Shown here: positions 8,962 through 19,220 of the stretch, piece by piece
Layout of the letters: every line of letters begins with the position of its first letter
Numbering within the stretch: the first letter of the stretch is position 1
Assembly (NCBI RefSeq): GCF_006517275.1
Contig: NZ_CP041191.1
Location: 1,669,001-1,733,000 of the forward strand
DNA length: 64,000 nucleotides
Source of the DNA: Labrenzia sp. PHM005
Lineage (GTDB): Bacteria > Pseudomonadota > Alphaproteobacteria > Rhizobiales > Stappiaceae
Direction: 5' to 3'
Translations under genes and position numbers: made by a program
Notes under the pieces: generated by a model
What the model was told of the DNA's origin: nothing
What the model saw: the letters and a program-made list of their open reading frames with translations, nothing else
Database searches by the model: none

Positions 8962-10312
8962 GAAGCCAGTTCAATATTCTGAACTTCGCGATGGCGACAT
9001 TGACCAGCTTTTTGCTTCTTTCAAAGGTTTTTCAAAAATTGCTCTAGCGGTCTCCGGTGGCGCGGATTCAACCTGCCTGTTGATTGCTTTTCATGATTGG
9101 GTGTCCCGGAACAACTGGGACGGCACGTGTGAAGTTTTGACCGTGGATCATCAATTGCGGCCGGAAAGCAGTCAGGAAACCGGGTTCGTCCAGGATTTAT
9201 GCAATTCTCTGGGCTTTGCTTGTTTTGTCCTCAAGTGGAAGGATGAAAAGCCGGCATCGGGATTGCAAGAGGCAGCAAGGGATGCCCGCTACCAATTGAT
9301 TTCAGACCACCTTTCTCAATCTGGATCTGAGGCCGTTGTTCTTGCGCATCATCTTGATGACCAGGCCGAAACATTTCTTGACCGCTTGACACGTGGCAGC
9401 GGAATTTATGGCCTTGGAGCGATGGCACCGGATGAACCAAATGGACCCGCCGGACTGCGACTGATCCGGCCTTTCCTTGACGTGCCAAAGGAAAGTCTGA
9501 TTGCGACCCTTGAAGCCCGGAACCAGGTCTGGTGCGAGGATTCGTCTAATCAGGACCCAAAATATAAGCGAAGCCGGCTCCGGAAGATTTCTGGCCATCT
9601 TGCCGATGAAGGGCTTTCTGCGAAACGGATTGCAACGACCGCACGGCAGATGAGACGGACCCGTGCAGCCATTGAAAGTGTCCTTGCCCACATTTTTTTT
9701 GATCATGTTGAAGAACATCCTGCTGGCCCTTTGCGTATTCAAAAACATGCATTTACGGCGCAAGCTGAGGAGTTCCGGCTACGCCTGTTGATTTTGATGA
9801 TCGAGCGGGCAACAGGCCGGGCACATCTGCCAAAATTGCGAAAAATAGAAGCATTGGATCAATGGGTCTTAGCGCAAAAAAACGGGCGTCAGACCCTTGG
9901 CGGGGCAATGCTGGAAATCAAACGGGACGTGATTTTGGTTTGGAAAGAAGTTGGCCGTGCGCGCCCGGACACATTGGAAGCGATTTCCGGAAGTGGTTGT
10001 TGGGACAACAGGTTTCTTTATCGAATAGGCGCTCTGGATGCGAACTATTTGAACAAGACGCAACTCTGCCTTGGTCCGCTTTACAATGCTCCCGTTGACC
10101 AGCAGTCGCTCCCCTGGCCAGAGGGCTGGCCAAAGGAGGCATTTGAGTGTTCTCCGGTCTTCTGGACAGGGAATGGGGCCGTATGTGTGCGGTCGGCAGC
10201 TTCCCTCTTGTGGCAGGACCCACATGGCGGCCAATGCGATATTACGCTGCAGCGCATCCCGTTTCCGCCAAAATTGGCCGGTAACTATAGAACCGATCTT
10301 AAGGGATCTTAG
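8933..10312 (+). CDS. tilS: tRNA(Ile)-lysidine synthase TilS
   Basis: PP-loop ATPase of 459 residues that converts C34 of tRNA-Ile(CAU) to lysidine so that it reads AUA. The ATP-pyrophosphatase motif SGGADS is at residues 41-46. Other family motifs follow: LTVDHQLRPES, the AHHLDDQAET block, then LTRGSGIYGLGAM. The C-terminal half (about 230-459) is the tRNA-binding region and is less conserved. It overlaps cpoB by 29 bases. tilS before ftsH is a common order in bacteria. Confidence 0.95.
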   Translation: MSANVPNAPEKPVQYSELRDGDIDQLFASFKGFSKIALAVSGGADSTCLLIAFHDWVSRNNWDGTCEVLTVDHQLRPESSQETGFVQDLCNSLGFACFVLKWKDEKPASGLQEAARDARYQLISDHLSQSGSEAVVLAHHLDDQAETFLDRLTRGSGIYGLGAMAPDEPNGPAGLRLIRPFLDVPKESLIATLEARNQVWCEDSSNQDPKYKRSRLRKISGHLADEGLSAKRIATTARQMRRTRAAIESVLAHIFFDHVEEHPAGPLRIQKHAFTAQAEEFRLRLLILMIERATGRAHLPKLRKIEALDQWVLAQKNGRQTLGGAMLEIKRDVILVWKEVGRARPDTLEAISGSGCWDNRFLYRIGALDANYLNKTQLCLGPLYNAPVDQQSLPWPEGWPKEAFECSPVFWTGNGAVCVRSAASLLWQDPHGGQCDITLQRIPFPPKLAGNYRTDLKGS

Positions 10313-10399
10313 TAATTCTGCAGTTTTCGCAGACGCGAACATCTGCTAGGGGTTTCCTTAAGAAAATAGTCAGCGTGCCTGTGCAATATGGCGCACCAT

Positions 10400-10428
10400 C
10401 TTGGCAGCGGGCTATAGGCGACCTATCT
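10400..10428 (+). promoter_or_regulatory. Candidate heat-shock (RpoH) promoter of ftsH
   Basis: CTTG (10400-10403), an 18-base spacer, then CCTATCT (10422-10428), 58 bases before the ftsH start. This resembles the alphaproteobacterial RpoH type, with a CTTG -35 core and a CYTATNT-like -10. FtsH is a standard member of the heat-shock regulon, and rpoH itself is in this window. Confidence 0.5.
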
Positions 10429-10486
10429 TCGCTGAAAGAAATGTAACCGTGCGCAGTCAGTCGCGTAGGGCGGTTAAGGGATAGAA

Positions 10487-12403
<1,917 letters not shown>

Positions 12404-12430
12404 TCATTCAATAAATGGTTGATTTTAAAG

Positions 12431-12456
12431 TGCCCGGTAACTCACCGGGCATTTTT
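12431..12456 (+). terminator. Terminator after ftsH
   Basis: Perfect 8-bp stem TGCCCGGT/ACCGGGCA with loop AACTC, followed by five T. Confidence 0.9.
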
Positions 12457-12576
12457 CATGTGGCGGCTTGTTTTGGGAGTGTCAGTGGATGGTAACATTT
12501 GCTCACACGAATTGACTCCGAGCGCCATTAAACTCGGTTACAACAGCGATGTTTCAGAACTCAAAAGGGTTGGTTT

Positions 12577-13920
12577 ATGCGTAAGTTCTTCGGCACCGAT
12601 GGGATCCGCGGAGAGGCCAATGCCTATCCTATGACCGCCGAGATGGCGCTTAAGGTGGGCATGGCCGCAGGCCTGGTGTTCAAGAACGGCGGTCATCGCC
12701 ACCGTGTTGTGATCGGTAAAGACACGCGCTTGTCGGGTTATATGTTGGAGAACGCTCTTGTCGCGGGCTTCACTTCTGTTGGCATGGATGTGTTTTTGCT
12801 GGGCCCGTTGCCGACCCCAGCCGTTGCAATGCTGACACGGTCCCTGCGAACCGATCTGGGCGTGATGATCTCCGCCTCTCACAATCCTTACCAAGACAAT
12901 GGAATAAAATTCTTTGGGCCGGATGGGTTCAAGCTCAGCGATGAGATTGAAAAAGAGATCGAGAGCCTCATCGAAATTGATGTAAGCGCACAGCTTTCCA
13001 GTGCCCATGACTTGGGGCGGGCCAAGCGTATTGATGGTGCACAGGAGCGCTATATCGAGTCGGCAAAACGCACCTTACCGCGGAAAATGAGCCTGGAAGG
13101 GCTTCGTGTGGTCATAGATTGTGCCAATGGTGCGGCCTATAAGGTTGCGCCGGAAGCGCTGTTTGAGCTTGGTGCCGATGTCATTCCAATGGGTGTCTCC
13201 CCGGACGGGTTCAACATCAACAAAGACTGTGGTTCAACATCTACGGATGCTTTGTCGAAGAAAGTCCATGAGGTCCGTGCGGATATCGGAATTGCGCTCG
13301 ATGGTGATGCTGATCGGGTTATCATTGTCGATGAGCACGGCACGGTCGTAGATGGTGATCAGTTGATGGCTGTTGTCGCCCAATCCTGGCAAGCAGGTGA
13401 CCGCTTGGCTGGTGATGGAATTGTGGCAACGGTCATGTCAAATCTTGGCCTGGAACGTTACCTGCAGGGCCTAGGGCTCAGCCTTGCACGGACAAAGGTT
13501 GGTGACCGGTATGTGGTCGAACACATGCGGGCAAACGGTTTCAATGTTGGCGGGGAACAGTCTGGTCATATTGTCTTGTCAGACTTTGCGACCACCGGTG
13601 ATGGTTTGATTGCTGCACTTCAGGTCATGGCTTGCATCAAGGAGCAGGACAGACCGGTATCGGAAGTCTGCCGCCGTTTCGAACCCGTGCCACAGATCCT
13701 GAAGAACGTCCGGTATGCTGGTGGAACTCCGCTGGAAAAGGATCAAGTCAAATCGGCGATCGAAGATGGTGAAGCCCGGCTCGGCACATCCGGCCGGCTG
13801 GTGATCCGGGCATCTGGAACGGAACCGTTGATTCGCGTGATGGCAGAAGGTGACGATGCCGAGTTGGTCAAGCAAGTGGTTAATGATATCGCAGGTGTTG
13901 TTGCATCCTCCGCAGCGTAA
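12577..13920 (+). CDS. glmM: Phosphoglucosamine mutase GlmM
   Basis: Enzyme of 447 residues that interconverts glucosamine-6-phosphate and glucosamine-1-phosphate, a step towards UDP-GlcNAc for peptidoglycan and lipopolysaccharide. The N-terminus [15 protein letters not shown] is typical. The active-site loop [17 protein letters not shown] places the phospho-serine at S101. The metal-binding loop is [11 protein letters not shown], the sugar-specificity motif is [10 protein letters not shown], and the C-terminal phosphate-binding loop is [13 protein letters not shown]. All four domains are present. It has its own terminator. Confidence 0.98.
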   Translation: MRKFFGTDGIRGEANAYPMTAEMALKVGMAAGLVFKNGGHRHRVVIGKDTRLSGYMLENALVAGFTSVGMDVFLLGPLPTPAVAMLTRSLRTDLGVMISASHNPYQDNGIKFFGPDGFKLSDEIEKEIESLIEIDVSAQLSSAHDLGRAKRIDGAQERYIESAKRTLPRKMSLEGLRVVIDCANGAAYKVAPEALFELGADVIPMGVSPDGFNINKDCGSTSTDALSKKVHEVRADIGIALDGDADRVIIVDEHGTVVDGDQLMAVVAQSWQAGDRLAGDGIVATVMSNLGLERYLQGLGLSLARTKVGDRYVVEHMRANGFNVGGEQSGHIVLSDFATTGDGLIAALQVMACIKEQDRPVSEVCRRFEPVPQILKNVRYAGGTPLEKDQVKSAIEDGEARLGTSGRLVIRASGTEPLIRVMAEGDDAELVKQVVNDIAGVVASSAA

Positions 13921-13960
13921 GTGCGGCATAGGTCATAAATCAGAATTGATTTTGCGATAA

Positions 13961-13987
13961 AGCCAGCAGTTTTTGCTGGCTTTTTTT
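13961..13987 (+). terminator. Terminator after glmM
   Basis: Perfect 8-bp stem AGCCAGCA/TGCTGGCT with a five-base loop, followed by six or more T. Confidence 0.92.
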
Positions 13988-14038
13988 AATAAAAGGTAAA
14001 GTTCACTTTGAGTTGTTTACCATCTCTTAACGTAAAAA

Positions 14039-14073
14039 AACACGGTTAAAGAACACGGTTAAGTCAACCTTAA
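14039..14073 (+). promoter_or_regulatory. CtrA-like box and direct repeat upstream of the outer-membrane protein gene
   Basis: AACACGGTTAA occurs at 14039-14049 and at 14052-14062 (13-base period). The second copy forms TTAA (14059-14062), seven bases, TTAA (14070-14073), an exact match to the CtrA consensus TTAA-N7-TTAA. The region lies 80-115 bases before the start codon, and ctrA is in this window. Confidence 0.5.
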
Positions 14074-14152
14074 TGAATACGGGTCATCTTCGTCGTGAGA
14101 TTGGTGTGTCCGCTATGAACATGCAGACGCTATATCGGAAGAGGACGAGGAC

Positions 14153-14968
14153 ATGGACAATATATTTAAGCGTTTGTCTTTGACCGGCTTTGCTGTTGTG
14201 CTTTCTACTGCGGGCTATGCAGCTGATTTGCCGACACCGGTCATTGAACACGTTCCGGTTGCTCCGGCAGCCACTGGTGGCATCTACCTGCGCGGTGATA
14301 TCGGGTATAAGATTTACAGCGATCCAAGTGGTAGCTTCAGCAACCCTGCGATTGGCGATCTGCGCTATGAGCGCGAAAGCCTCGACAATGCCTGGATGAT
14401 TGGCGTTGGTGTCGGTTATCAGTTCAACAACTACTTCAGAAGTGATCTGACGATCGATTATGAGACCAAGGCTGGCGCTACGGGGTATGCACCGTGTGGC
14501 GGCTGTGTACCGGCCGGATCCTTCTCGACTGAAAAGGCGGACATCGACGTCTGGACAGTCATGTTGAACGGTTATGTTGATCTGGCAACCTGGAACAACA
14601 TCACACCATATGTTGGTGCCGGTATTGGTGCGGCTTATGTCAATGCCAGCAACAAGACTTCGTACAACCCGGACGGCACCTCCTCAAGCTATGACGGCAG
14701 CAACGGCCAGTGGAATTTTGCTTGGGCTCTGATGGCAGGTGCAGAATATGCCATTACGCCGAACTGGAGTGTTGATGCCGGTTACCGGTACAAGAACCTC
14801 GGCGAAGCGAAAACCGTCCAGCTCCATAATGTTGGAACCGGTACCTCCCGCGAAGTCTGGGAAGACTTGACGGCGCATGAGTTCCGGCTTGGTGCCCGCT
14901 ATACGTTCAATACAGCGGCGGCTCCGACCTACTACGCTCCGCAAGGGCCGATCTCGAGCAACTTCTGA
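14153..14968 (+). CDS. Outer-membrane beta-barrel protein, Omp25/LomR-like
   Basis: Protein of 271 residues with a signal peptide (cleavage after GYA, before ADLPTPVIEH). It then has alternating amphipathic strands typical of 8-stranded porin-like barrels in Hyphomicrobiales, for example DNAWMIGVGVGYQFNNYFRSDLTIDYE and WSVDAGYRYKNLGEAKTVQL. The barrel strand AHEFRLGARYTF lies near the end, and the chain ends in Phe (SSNF), the usual beta-barrel assembly signal. A short Cys pair (CGGC) is in a predicted loop. Role is probably structural or adhesive at the surface; no specific substrate can be named. Confidence 0.85.
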   Translation: MDNIFKRLSLTGFAVVLSTAGYAADLPTPVIEHVPVAPAATGGIYLRGDIGYKIYSDPSGSFSNPAIGDLRYERESLDNAWMIGVGVGYQFNNYFRSDLTIDYETKAGATGYAPCGGCVPAGSFSTEKADIDVWTVMLNGYVDLATWNNITPYVGAGIGAAYVNASNKTSYNPDGTSSSYDGSNGQWNFAWALMAGAEYAITPNWSVDAGYRYKNLGEAKTVQLHNVGTGTSREVWEDLTAHEFRLGARYTFNTAAAPTYYAPQGPISSNF

Positions 14969-14990
14969 TAAAATCAGACAAAACACTTTG

Positions 14991-15020
14991 AAAGGGCCGG
15001 TCATCGACTGGCCCTTTCGT
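14991..15020 (+). terminator. Terminator after the outer-membrane protein gene
   Basis: Ten-bp stem (14991-15000 with 15008-15017, one G-U pair), loop TCATCGA, with the T-rich end within the stem (CCCTTTCG). Confidence 0.7.
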
Positions 15021-15059
15021 ATGAGTAGACGCCATTTGATTTGACCTTTGTGCAATCAG

Positions 15060-15118
15060 GTCTTATCCCAGTAAGTGGGCCACCCCTCCCCAACGAGGGG
15101 CTCCTATCTGTGAGGGTA
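15060..15118 (+). ncRNA. Candidate serC leader RNA motif
   Basis: Just before serC are two short hairpins: CCCA-GTAAG-TGGG (15067-15079), then CCCCT-CCCCAACG-AGGGG (15083-15100). They are followed by GAGGG (ribosome-binding site) nine to fifteen bases before the ATG at 15127. A conserved two-hairpin RNA named the serC motif is known upstream of serC-serA operons in alphaproteobacteria, with unknown ligand. Position and layout fit; the identity is inferred without a covariance search. Confidence 0.5.
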
Positions 15119-15126
15119 GACTTGAA

Positions 15127-16305
15127 ATGAGCATGACTATCGCCAAGCCGGACGTCCGTCCGGCCAATCCCAATTTTTCTTCTGGTCCCTGTTCCAAACG
15201 TCCCGGCTGGTCGCTGGACGGTTTGTCGGATGCGCCGCTTGGCCGGTCGCACAGGGCCAAGCCCGGCAAGGCCAAATTGGCCGAGGCCATCGATCTCACC
15301 CGCAAGGTTCTGGGTGTTCCGGATGACTACCTGATCGGTATTGTTCCGGCATCCGACACTGGCGCTGTCGAAATGGCTTTGTGGTCGCTACTCGGCGCAC
15401 GCGGTGTCGACATGCTTGCCTGGGAAAGTTTTGGTTCGGGCTGGGTGACCGATGTGGTCAAGCAGCTGAAGCTGGAAAACGTCCGCAAGCTGGAAGCGCC
15501 TTACGGCGAGTTGCCGGATCTCGGCACAGTCAATTTTGCGAATGATGTTGTCTTCACCTGGAACGGCACCACCTCCGGTGTCCGGGTGCCGGACGGCGAC
15601 TGGATCCCGGCAGACCGGCAGGGCCTAACCATCTGCGATGCAACGTCCGCTGCTTTCGCGCAGGATCTCGATTTTGCCAAGCTCGATGTTGTGACCTTCT
15701 CCTGGCAAAAGGTTCTCGGTGGTGAAGCCGCACATGGTGTTTTGATCCTGAGCCCGCGTGCCGTGGAGCGTCTCGAATCCTATACGCCAGCCTGGCCTTT
15801 GCCAAAAATCTTCCGCCTCACCAAAGCCGGCAAGCTGATCGAGGGCGTTTTCCGCGGGGAGACAATCAACACCCCGTCGATGCTTTGCGTGGAAGACTAT
15901 CTGGATGCTCTGAAATGGGCAGATAGCCTTGGAGGCCTGTCCGGTCTTATCAACCGCGCCGACAGCAATCTGAAAGTATTGGCGGACTGGGTAGCGGAAA
16001 CGCCTTGGGCGGAGTTCCTGGCGAAAGACCCGGCGACCCGGTCGAACACGTCTGTTTGCCTGACCGTCGTCGATCCGGACATTTTGGCACTTGGCTCTGA
16101 TCAACAAGCTGCCTTTGCCAAAGGGATGGCCGCACTGCTTGACGGCGAAGGTATCGCCTACGACATCGGTGCTTATCGGGATGCCCCGTCTGGTCTTAGA
16201 ATCTGGGCGGGTGCCACGATCGAAAGCAGCGATCTTAAGGCACTGACGGCCTGGCTCGATTGGGCCTTCCAAACTGAAAAAGCAAAACTCGCTCGGGCTG
16301 CCTGA
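15127..16305 (+). CDS. serC: Phosphoserine aminotransferase SerC
   Basis: PLP-dependent transaminase of 392 residues converting 3-phosphohydroxypyruvate and glutamate to phosphoserine, second step of serine synthesis. It may also act in pyridoxine synthesis. The Schiff-base lysine is K195 in the motif [15 protein letters not shown]. The N-terminus ([20 protein letters not shown]) and the sequence [21 protein letters not shown] are typical of the alphaproteobacterial/archaeal-like SerC branch, which is longer than the Escherichia coli type. It precedes serA by 77 bases and likely shares its transcript. Confidence 0.96.
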   Translation: MSMTIAKPDVRPANPNFSSGPCSKRPGWSLDGLSDAPLGRSHRAKPGKAKLAEAIDLTRKVLGVPDDYLIGIVPASDTGAVEMALWSLLGARGVDMLAWESFGSGWVTDVVKQLKLENVRKLEAPYGELPDLGTVNFANDVVFTWNGTTSGVRVPDGDWIPADRQGLTICDATSAAFAQDLDFAKLDVVTFSWQKVLGGEAAHGVLILSPRAVERLESYTPAWPLPKIFRLTKAGKLIEGVFRGETINTPSMLCVEDYLDALKWADSLGGLSGLINRADSNLKVLADWVAETPWAEFLAKDPATRSNTSVCLTVVDPDILALGSDQQAAFAKGMAALLDGEGIAYDIGAYRDAPSGLRIWAGATIESSDLKALTAWLDWAFQTEKAKLARAA

Positions 16306-16333
16306 GCCTGTTCTTTGAACGGTAAGTCCTAAA

Positions 16334-16353
16334 CCGGGCGGTGCGCTGCCCGG
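16334..16353 (+). other. Intercistronic hairpin between serC and serA
   Basis: CCGGGC (16334-16339) pairs with GCCCGG (16348-16353), 30 bases before the serA start. AAA/TTT flanks can extend it. There is no T-run, so it may stabilise or tune the dicistronic mRNA. Confidence 0.4.
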
Positions 16354-16382
16354 TCCGGTTTCGTTATAAAGGAGAGGCTCAC

Positions 16383-17969
16383 ATGGCCCCGAAAGTATTG
16401 ATTTCTGATAAGTTGTCTCCCGCCGCCGTGCAGATCTTCAAGGATCGCGGTGTGGAGGTGGATTTCCTGCCCGATGTTGGCAAGGACAAGGAAAAGCTGC
16501 GCGAGATCATCGGCCAGTACGATGGTTTGGCAATCCGCTCAGCGACTAAAGTGACCGAGAAAATCATTGCGGCTGCCGATAATCTGAAAGTTGTTGGCCG
16601 CGCCGGCATTGGTGTCGACAACGTCGATATCCCGAAAGCCACTGCGCGCGGCATCATTGTGATGAACACGCCTTTTGGCAATGCCATCACGACGGCTGAA
16701 CACGCCATCTCGATGATGATGGCGGTTGCCCGGCAAATCCCGGCAGCAGATGCCTCGACTCAAGCTGGCAAGTGGGAAAAGTCCCGTTTCATGGGCCGGG
16801 AAATCACTGGCAAAACCCTCGGCCTGATTGGTTGCGGCAACATTGGTTCCATCGTTGCGGAGCGGGCAATTGGCCTCAAGATGAAGGTTGTTGCCTTCGA
16901 CCCATTCCTGACCCCGGAACGCGCCGTTTCGCTTGGTGTTGAAAAGGTCGAGCTCGACAATCTTCTTTCCCGGGCCGATGTCATCACGCTGCACACTCCG
17001 CTGACGGACAAAACCCGGCACATCATTGATGCAGCAGCGATCGCAAAAATGCGGATCGGGGCTTACCTCATCAACTGCGCCCGTGGAGGCCTGGCGGATG
17101 AGCATGCCGTTCGGGATGCTTTGGACAGCGGCAAACTGGCGGGTGCGGCCTTTGACGTGTTTGTTGATGAACCTGCTAAAGACAACGTCCTTTTCGGTGC
17201 ACCTAACTTCGTCTCAACGCCTCATCTTGGAGCGTCGACTGAGGAAGCTCAGGAAAATGTCGCGCTGCAGGTGGCAGAACAAATGTGCGATTACCTCGTT
17301 GATGGGGCCGTCCGCAATGCATTGAACATGCCGTCGATCAGCGCCGAAGAAGCGCCGAAACTTGCGCCTTTTGTGCGCCTGGCTGAGCAGTTGGGGTCCT
17401 TTGCCGGGCAATTGACCGAAACGGCAATTGAGGGAATCCGGCTGGAATATGCTGGCGCCGTTGCGGACATGAACGTCAAAGCGCTGACGTCTGCGGCGCT
17501 GACAGGCTTGCTGACCCCTTTGCTGCAAACCGTCAATATGGTGTCAGCACCGACATTGGCTAAGGAGCGCGGGATCAAGATCGAAGAAGTCCGGCGCGAC
17601 AAGCAAGGAGCTTACGAGACCTATATCCGGTTGACTGTTGAGACTGAGCGCCAAAGCCGCTCCGTTGCTGGCACCGTGTTTGCCGATGGCAAACCCCGCA
17701 TCATCCAGGTGAAGGGCATCAATATGGAAGCCGAACTCGGCGAACATATGCTGTATATCACCAATGAAGATAAGCCTGGTTTCATCGGACAATTGGGAAT
17801 GGAGCTTGGCAACAGCGACGTCAATATTGCAACCTTCAATCTGGGCCGGATTGGCCCTGGGGAAGGCGCGATCTGTTTGGTCGAAGTTGACGGTGAGGTT
17901 TCGGAAGATGTGATGGCCCGTTTGGAAGCGGTGTCTCACGTTAAACAGGTCAAAGCACTGAAATTTTAA
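16383..17969 (+). CDS. serA: D-3-phosphoglycerate dehydrogenase SerA
   Basis: Enzyme of 528 residues making the committed step of serine synthesis (3-phosphoglycerate to 3-phosphohydroxypyruvate). ATG 16383 is chosen because AAAGGAGAG lies just upstream. NAD-binding motif GLIGCGNIGSIVAERA is at about residues 145-160. The catalytic region contains NCARGGLADEHAVRDAL and the HLGAST motif with the catalytic His. An intervening substrate-binding (ASB) domain (about 315-450) and a C-terminal ACT domain (about 455-528, MLYITNEDKPGFIGQLGMELG) make this the long, probably serine-regulated type. Confidence 0.97.
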   Translation: MAPKVLISDKLSPAAVQIFKDRGVEVDFLPDVGKDKEKLREIIGQYDGLAIRSATKVTEKIIAAADNLKVVGRAGIGVDNVDIPKATARGIIVMNTPFGNAITTAEHAISMMMAVARQIPAADASTQAGKWEKSRFMGREITGKTLGLIGCGNIGSIVAERAIGLKMKVVAFDPFLTPERAVSLGVEKVELDNLLSRADVITLHTPLTDKTRHIIDAAAIAKMRIGAYLINCARGGLADEHAVRDALDSGKLAGAAFDVFVDEPAKDNVLFGAPNFVSTPHLGASTEEAQENVALQVAEQMCDYLVDGAVRNALNMPSISAEEAPKLAPFVRLAEQLGSFAGQLTETAIEGIRLEYAGAVADMNVKALTSAALTGLLTPLLQTVNMVSAPTLAKERGIKIEEVRRDKQGAYETYIRLTVETERQSRSVAGTVFADGKPRIIQVKGINMEAELGEHMLYITNEDKPGFIGQLGMELGNSDVNIATFNLGRIGPGEGAICLVEVDGEVSEDVMARLEAVSHVKQVKALKF

Positions 17970-17979
17970 GCATCGATAA

Positions 17980-18147
17980 CGCCCGGATTTTGTTTAGTCC
18001 GGGCGTGAAGCTACCCATTGACCCTGGACTACGGACTTCATGTCTTGCCGCACCGGCCTTGAGCCGGTGCCAAGCCACCTGCAGTAACTATCTTTTGATC
18101 GTTATGTTTTGTGAGGATCCCGGATCGCAGTTTTGCTGCGTCCGGGA
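17980..18147 (+). repeat. Cluster of three palindromes between serA and the EamA transporter
   Basis: Three perfect or near-perfect hairpins lie in 170 bases: CGCCCGGA/TCCGGGCG (17980-18005, probably the serA terminator without a good T-run), GCACCGGC-CTTGA-GCCGGTGC (18050-18070), and a 12-13-bp stem with one bulged T (18118-18147, TCCCGGATCGCAG against CTGCGTCCGGGA). The last two have the look of dispersed intergenic palindromic repeats; copy number in the genome is unknown. No gene is seen in 17970-18204. Confidence 0.45.
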
Positions 18148-18204
18148 AAGCATGAGGATAGTTTGCCTGCAATTCGCCTCAACGCGTTTGTCTCGACGTT
18201 TCTT

Positions 18205-19104
18205 TCACGGCTTTGCTGTTCTTTCCTGACGGGTAAACAGACGGCCATCAAGCACGATCAGGCCTAAGAGCAGAATTGCAAAGCCGGTCAGCTGAATGGG
18301 TGAGAGATTTTCGCCCAACAATAGCCAGCCAAAAAACAACGCGCTCGCCGGCACCAGCAATGTGACGAGTGACGCATTGGTGGCGCCTGCTTCCGCAAGC
18401 AGGCGGAAGTAAATCAGGTAGGCCATAGCGGTTGCAAAGACACCTAGCGCCAGAACGTTCAGCCAGGCTGTCAAACTGGGATCAGAAAACGACCATCCGC
18501 CGGATGCAAAAACAGCGACTGGCAGCATGATTACGGTCGATCCTGACAGCTGACCGGTTGCTGAAACAAGTGGCGGTAGCGACTTGAAGCGTTTGGCAAA
18601 GGTTGCGGCAAAGGCATAGGAAACCGCAGCCCCAAGGCAGGCCATCTGTGCCCAAAGCGGGTCAGACACTATGCCGGAGAGTGAGCCGGACAGCATTGTC
18701 GCTACACCTGCTACACCAAGCAGAATTCCTGCAATTTTATTGACGCTGAGTGTTTCCTGGCGGAACAGGACACCGGCAACCAAAACGGTGAACACCGGTG
18801 TTGTTGCGTTTAAAATGGACGCAAGACCCGCGCCGATTGCAGTTTGTCCGGCAAACAACAACGAGAATGGAATCACGTTGTTCAAGAGACCCATCATCAA
18901 AAACGAAAGCGCCATCTTGATTGGAAACTGTTTCAGTGCGCCTTGAGCCCACAACACAGCCCACAGCACCGCGCATGCAGAAGCCACTCTGAAAAACACC
19001 AGTGTGAGCGGCGGAATTTCCGCGACCGCAACTTTGGCGAAGATAAAGGACCCACCCCAGACCGCACCGAGGACGATCAAAAGTATCCAGTGACGAAGAG
19101 ACAT
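18205..19104 (-). CDS. EamA/DMT-family transporter
   Basis: Inner-membrane protein of 299 residues with ten predicted helices in two EamA repeats, the drug/metabolite transporter layout. The N-terminal repeat begins WILLIVLGAVWGGSFIFAKVAVAEIPP, the diagnostic first-helix motif. The second repeat begins near residue 150 (PLWAQMACLGAAVSYAFAATFAKR). Substrate cannot be told; relatives export amino acids, purines or other metabolites. It is transcribed away from the MFS gene next door, with 116 bases between the two starts. Confidence 0.92.
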   Translation of the reverse strand: MSLRHWILLIVLGAVWGGSFIFAKVAVAEIPPLTLVFFRVASACAVLWAVLWAQGALKQFPIKMALSFLMMGLLNNVIPFSLLFAGQTAIGAGLASILNATTPVFTVLVAGVLFRQETLSVNKIAGILLGVAGVATMLSGSLSGIVSDPLWAQMACLGAAVSYAFAATFAKRFKSLPPLVSATGQLSGSTVIMLPVAVFASGGWSFSDPSLTAWLNVLALGVFATAMAYLIYFRLLAEAGATNASLVTLLVPASALFFGWLLLGENLSPIQLTGFAILLLGLIVLDGRLFTRQERTAKP

Positions 19105-19220
19105 TTTCAGAATTCCATTGTCAGTCTGCGCGAATCTCTGCCTAACATGGCCTCAACTTGTCAGACACCCGAAATGCGAGCCGGTTTGCGAAAGACGGGC
19201 GCAAGGATCGATAAACAACA

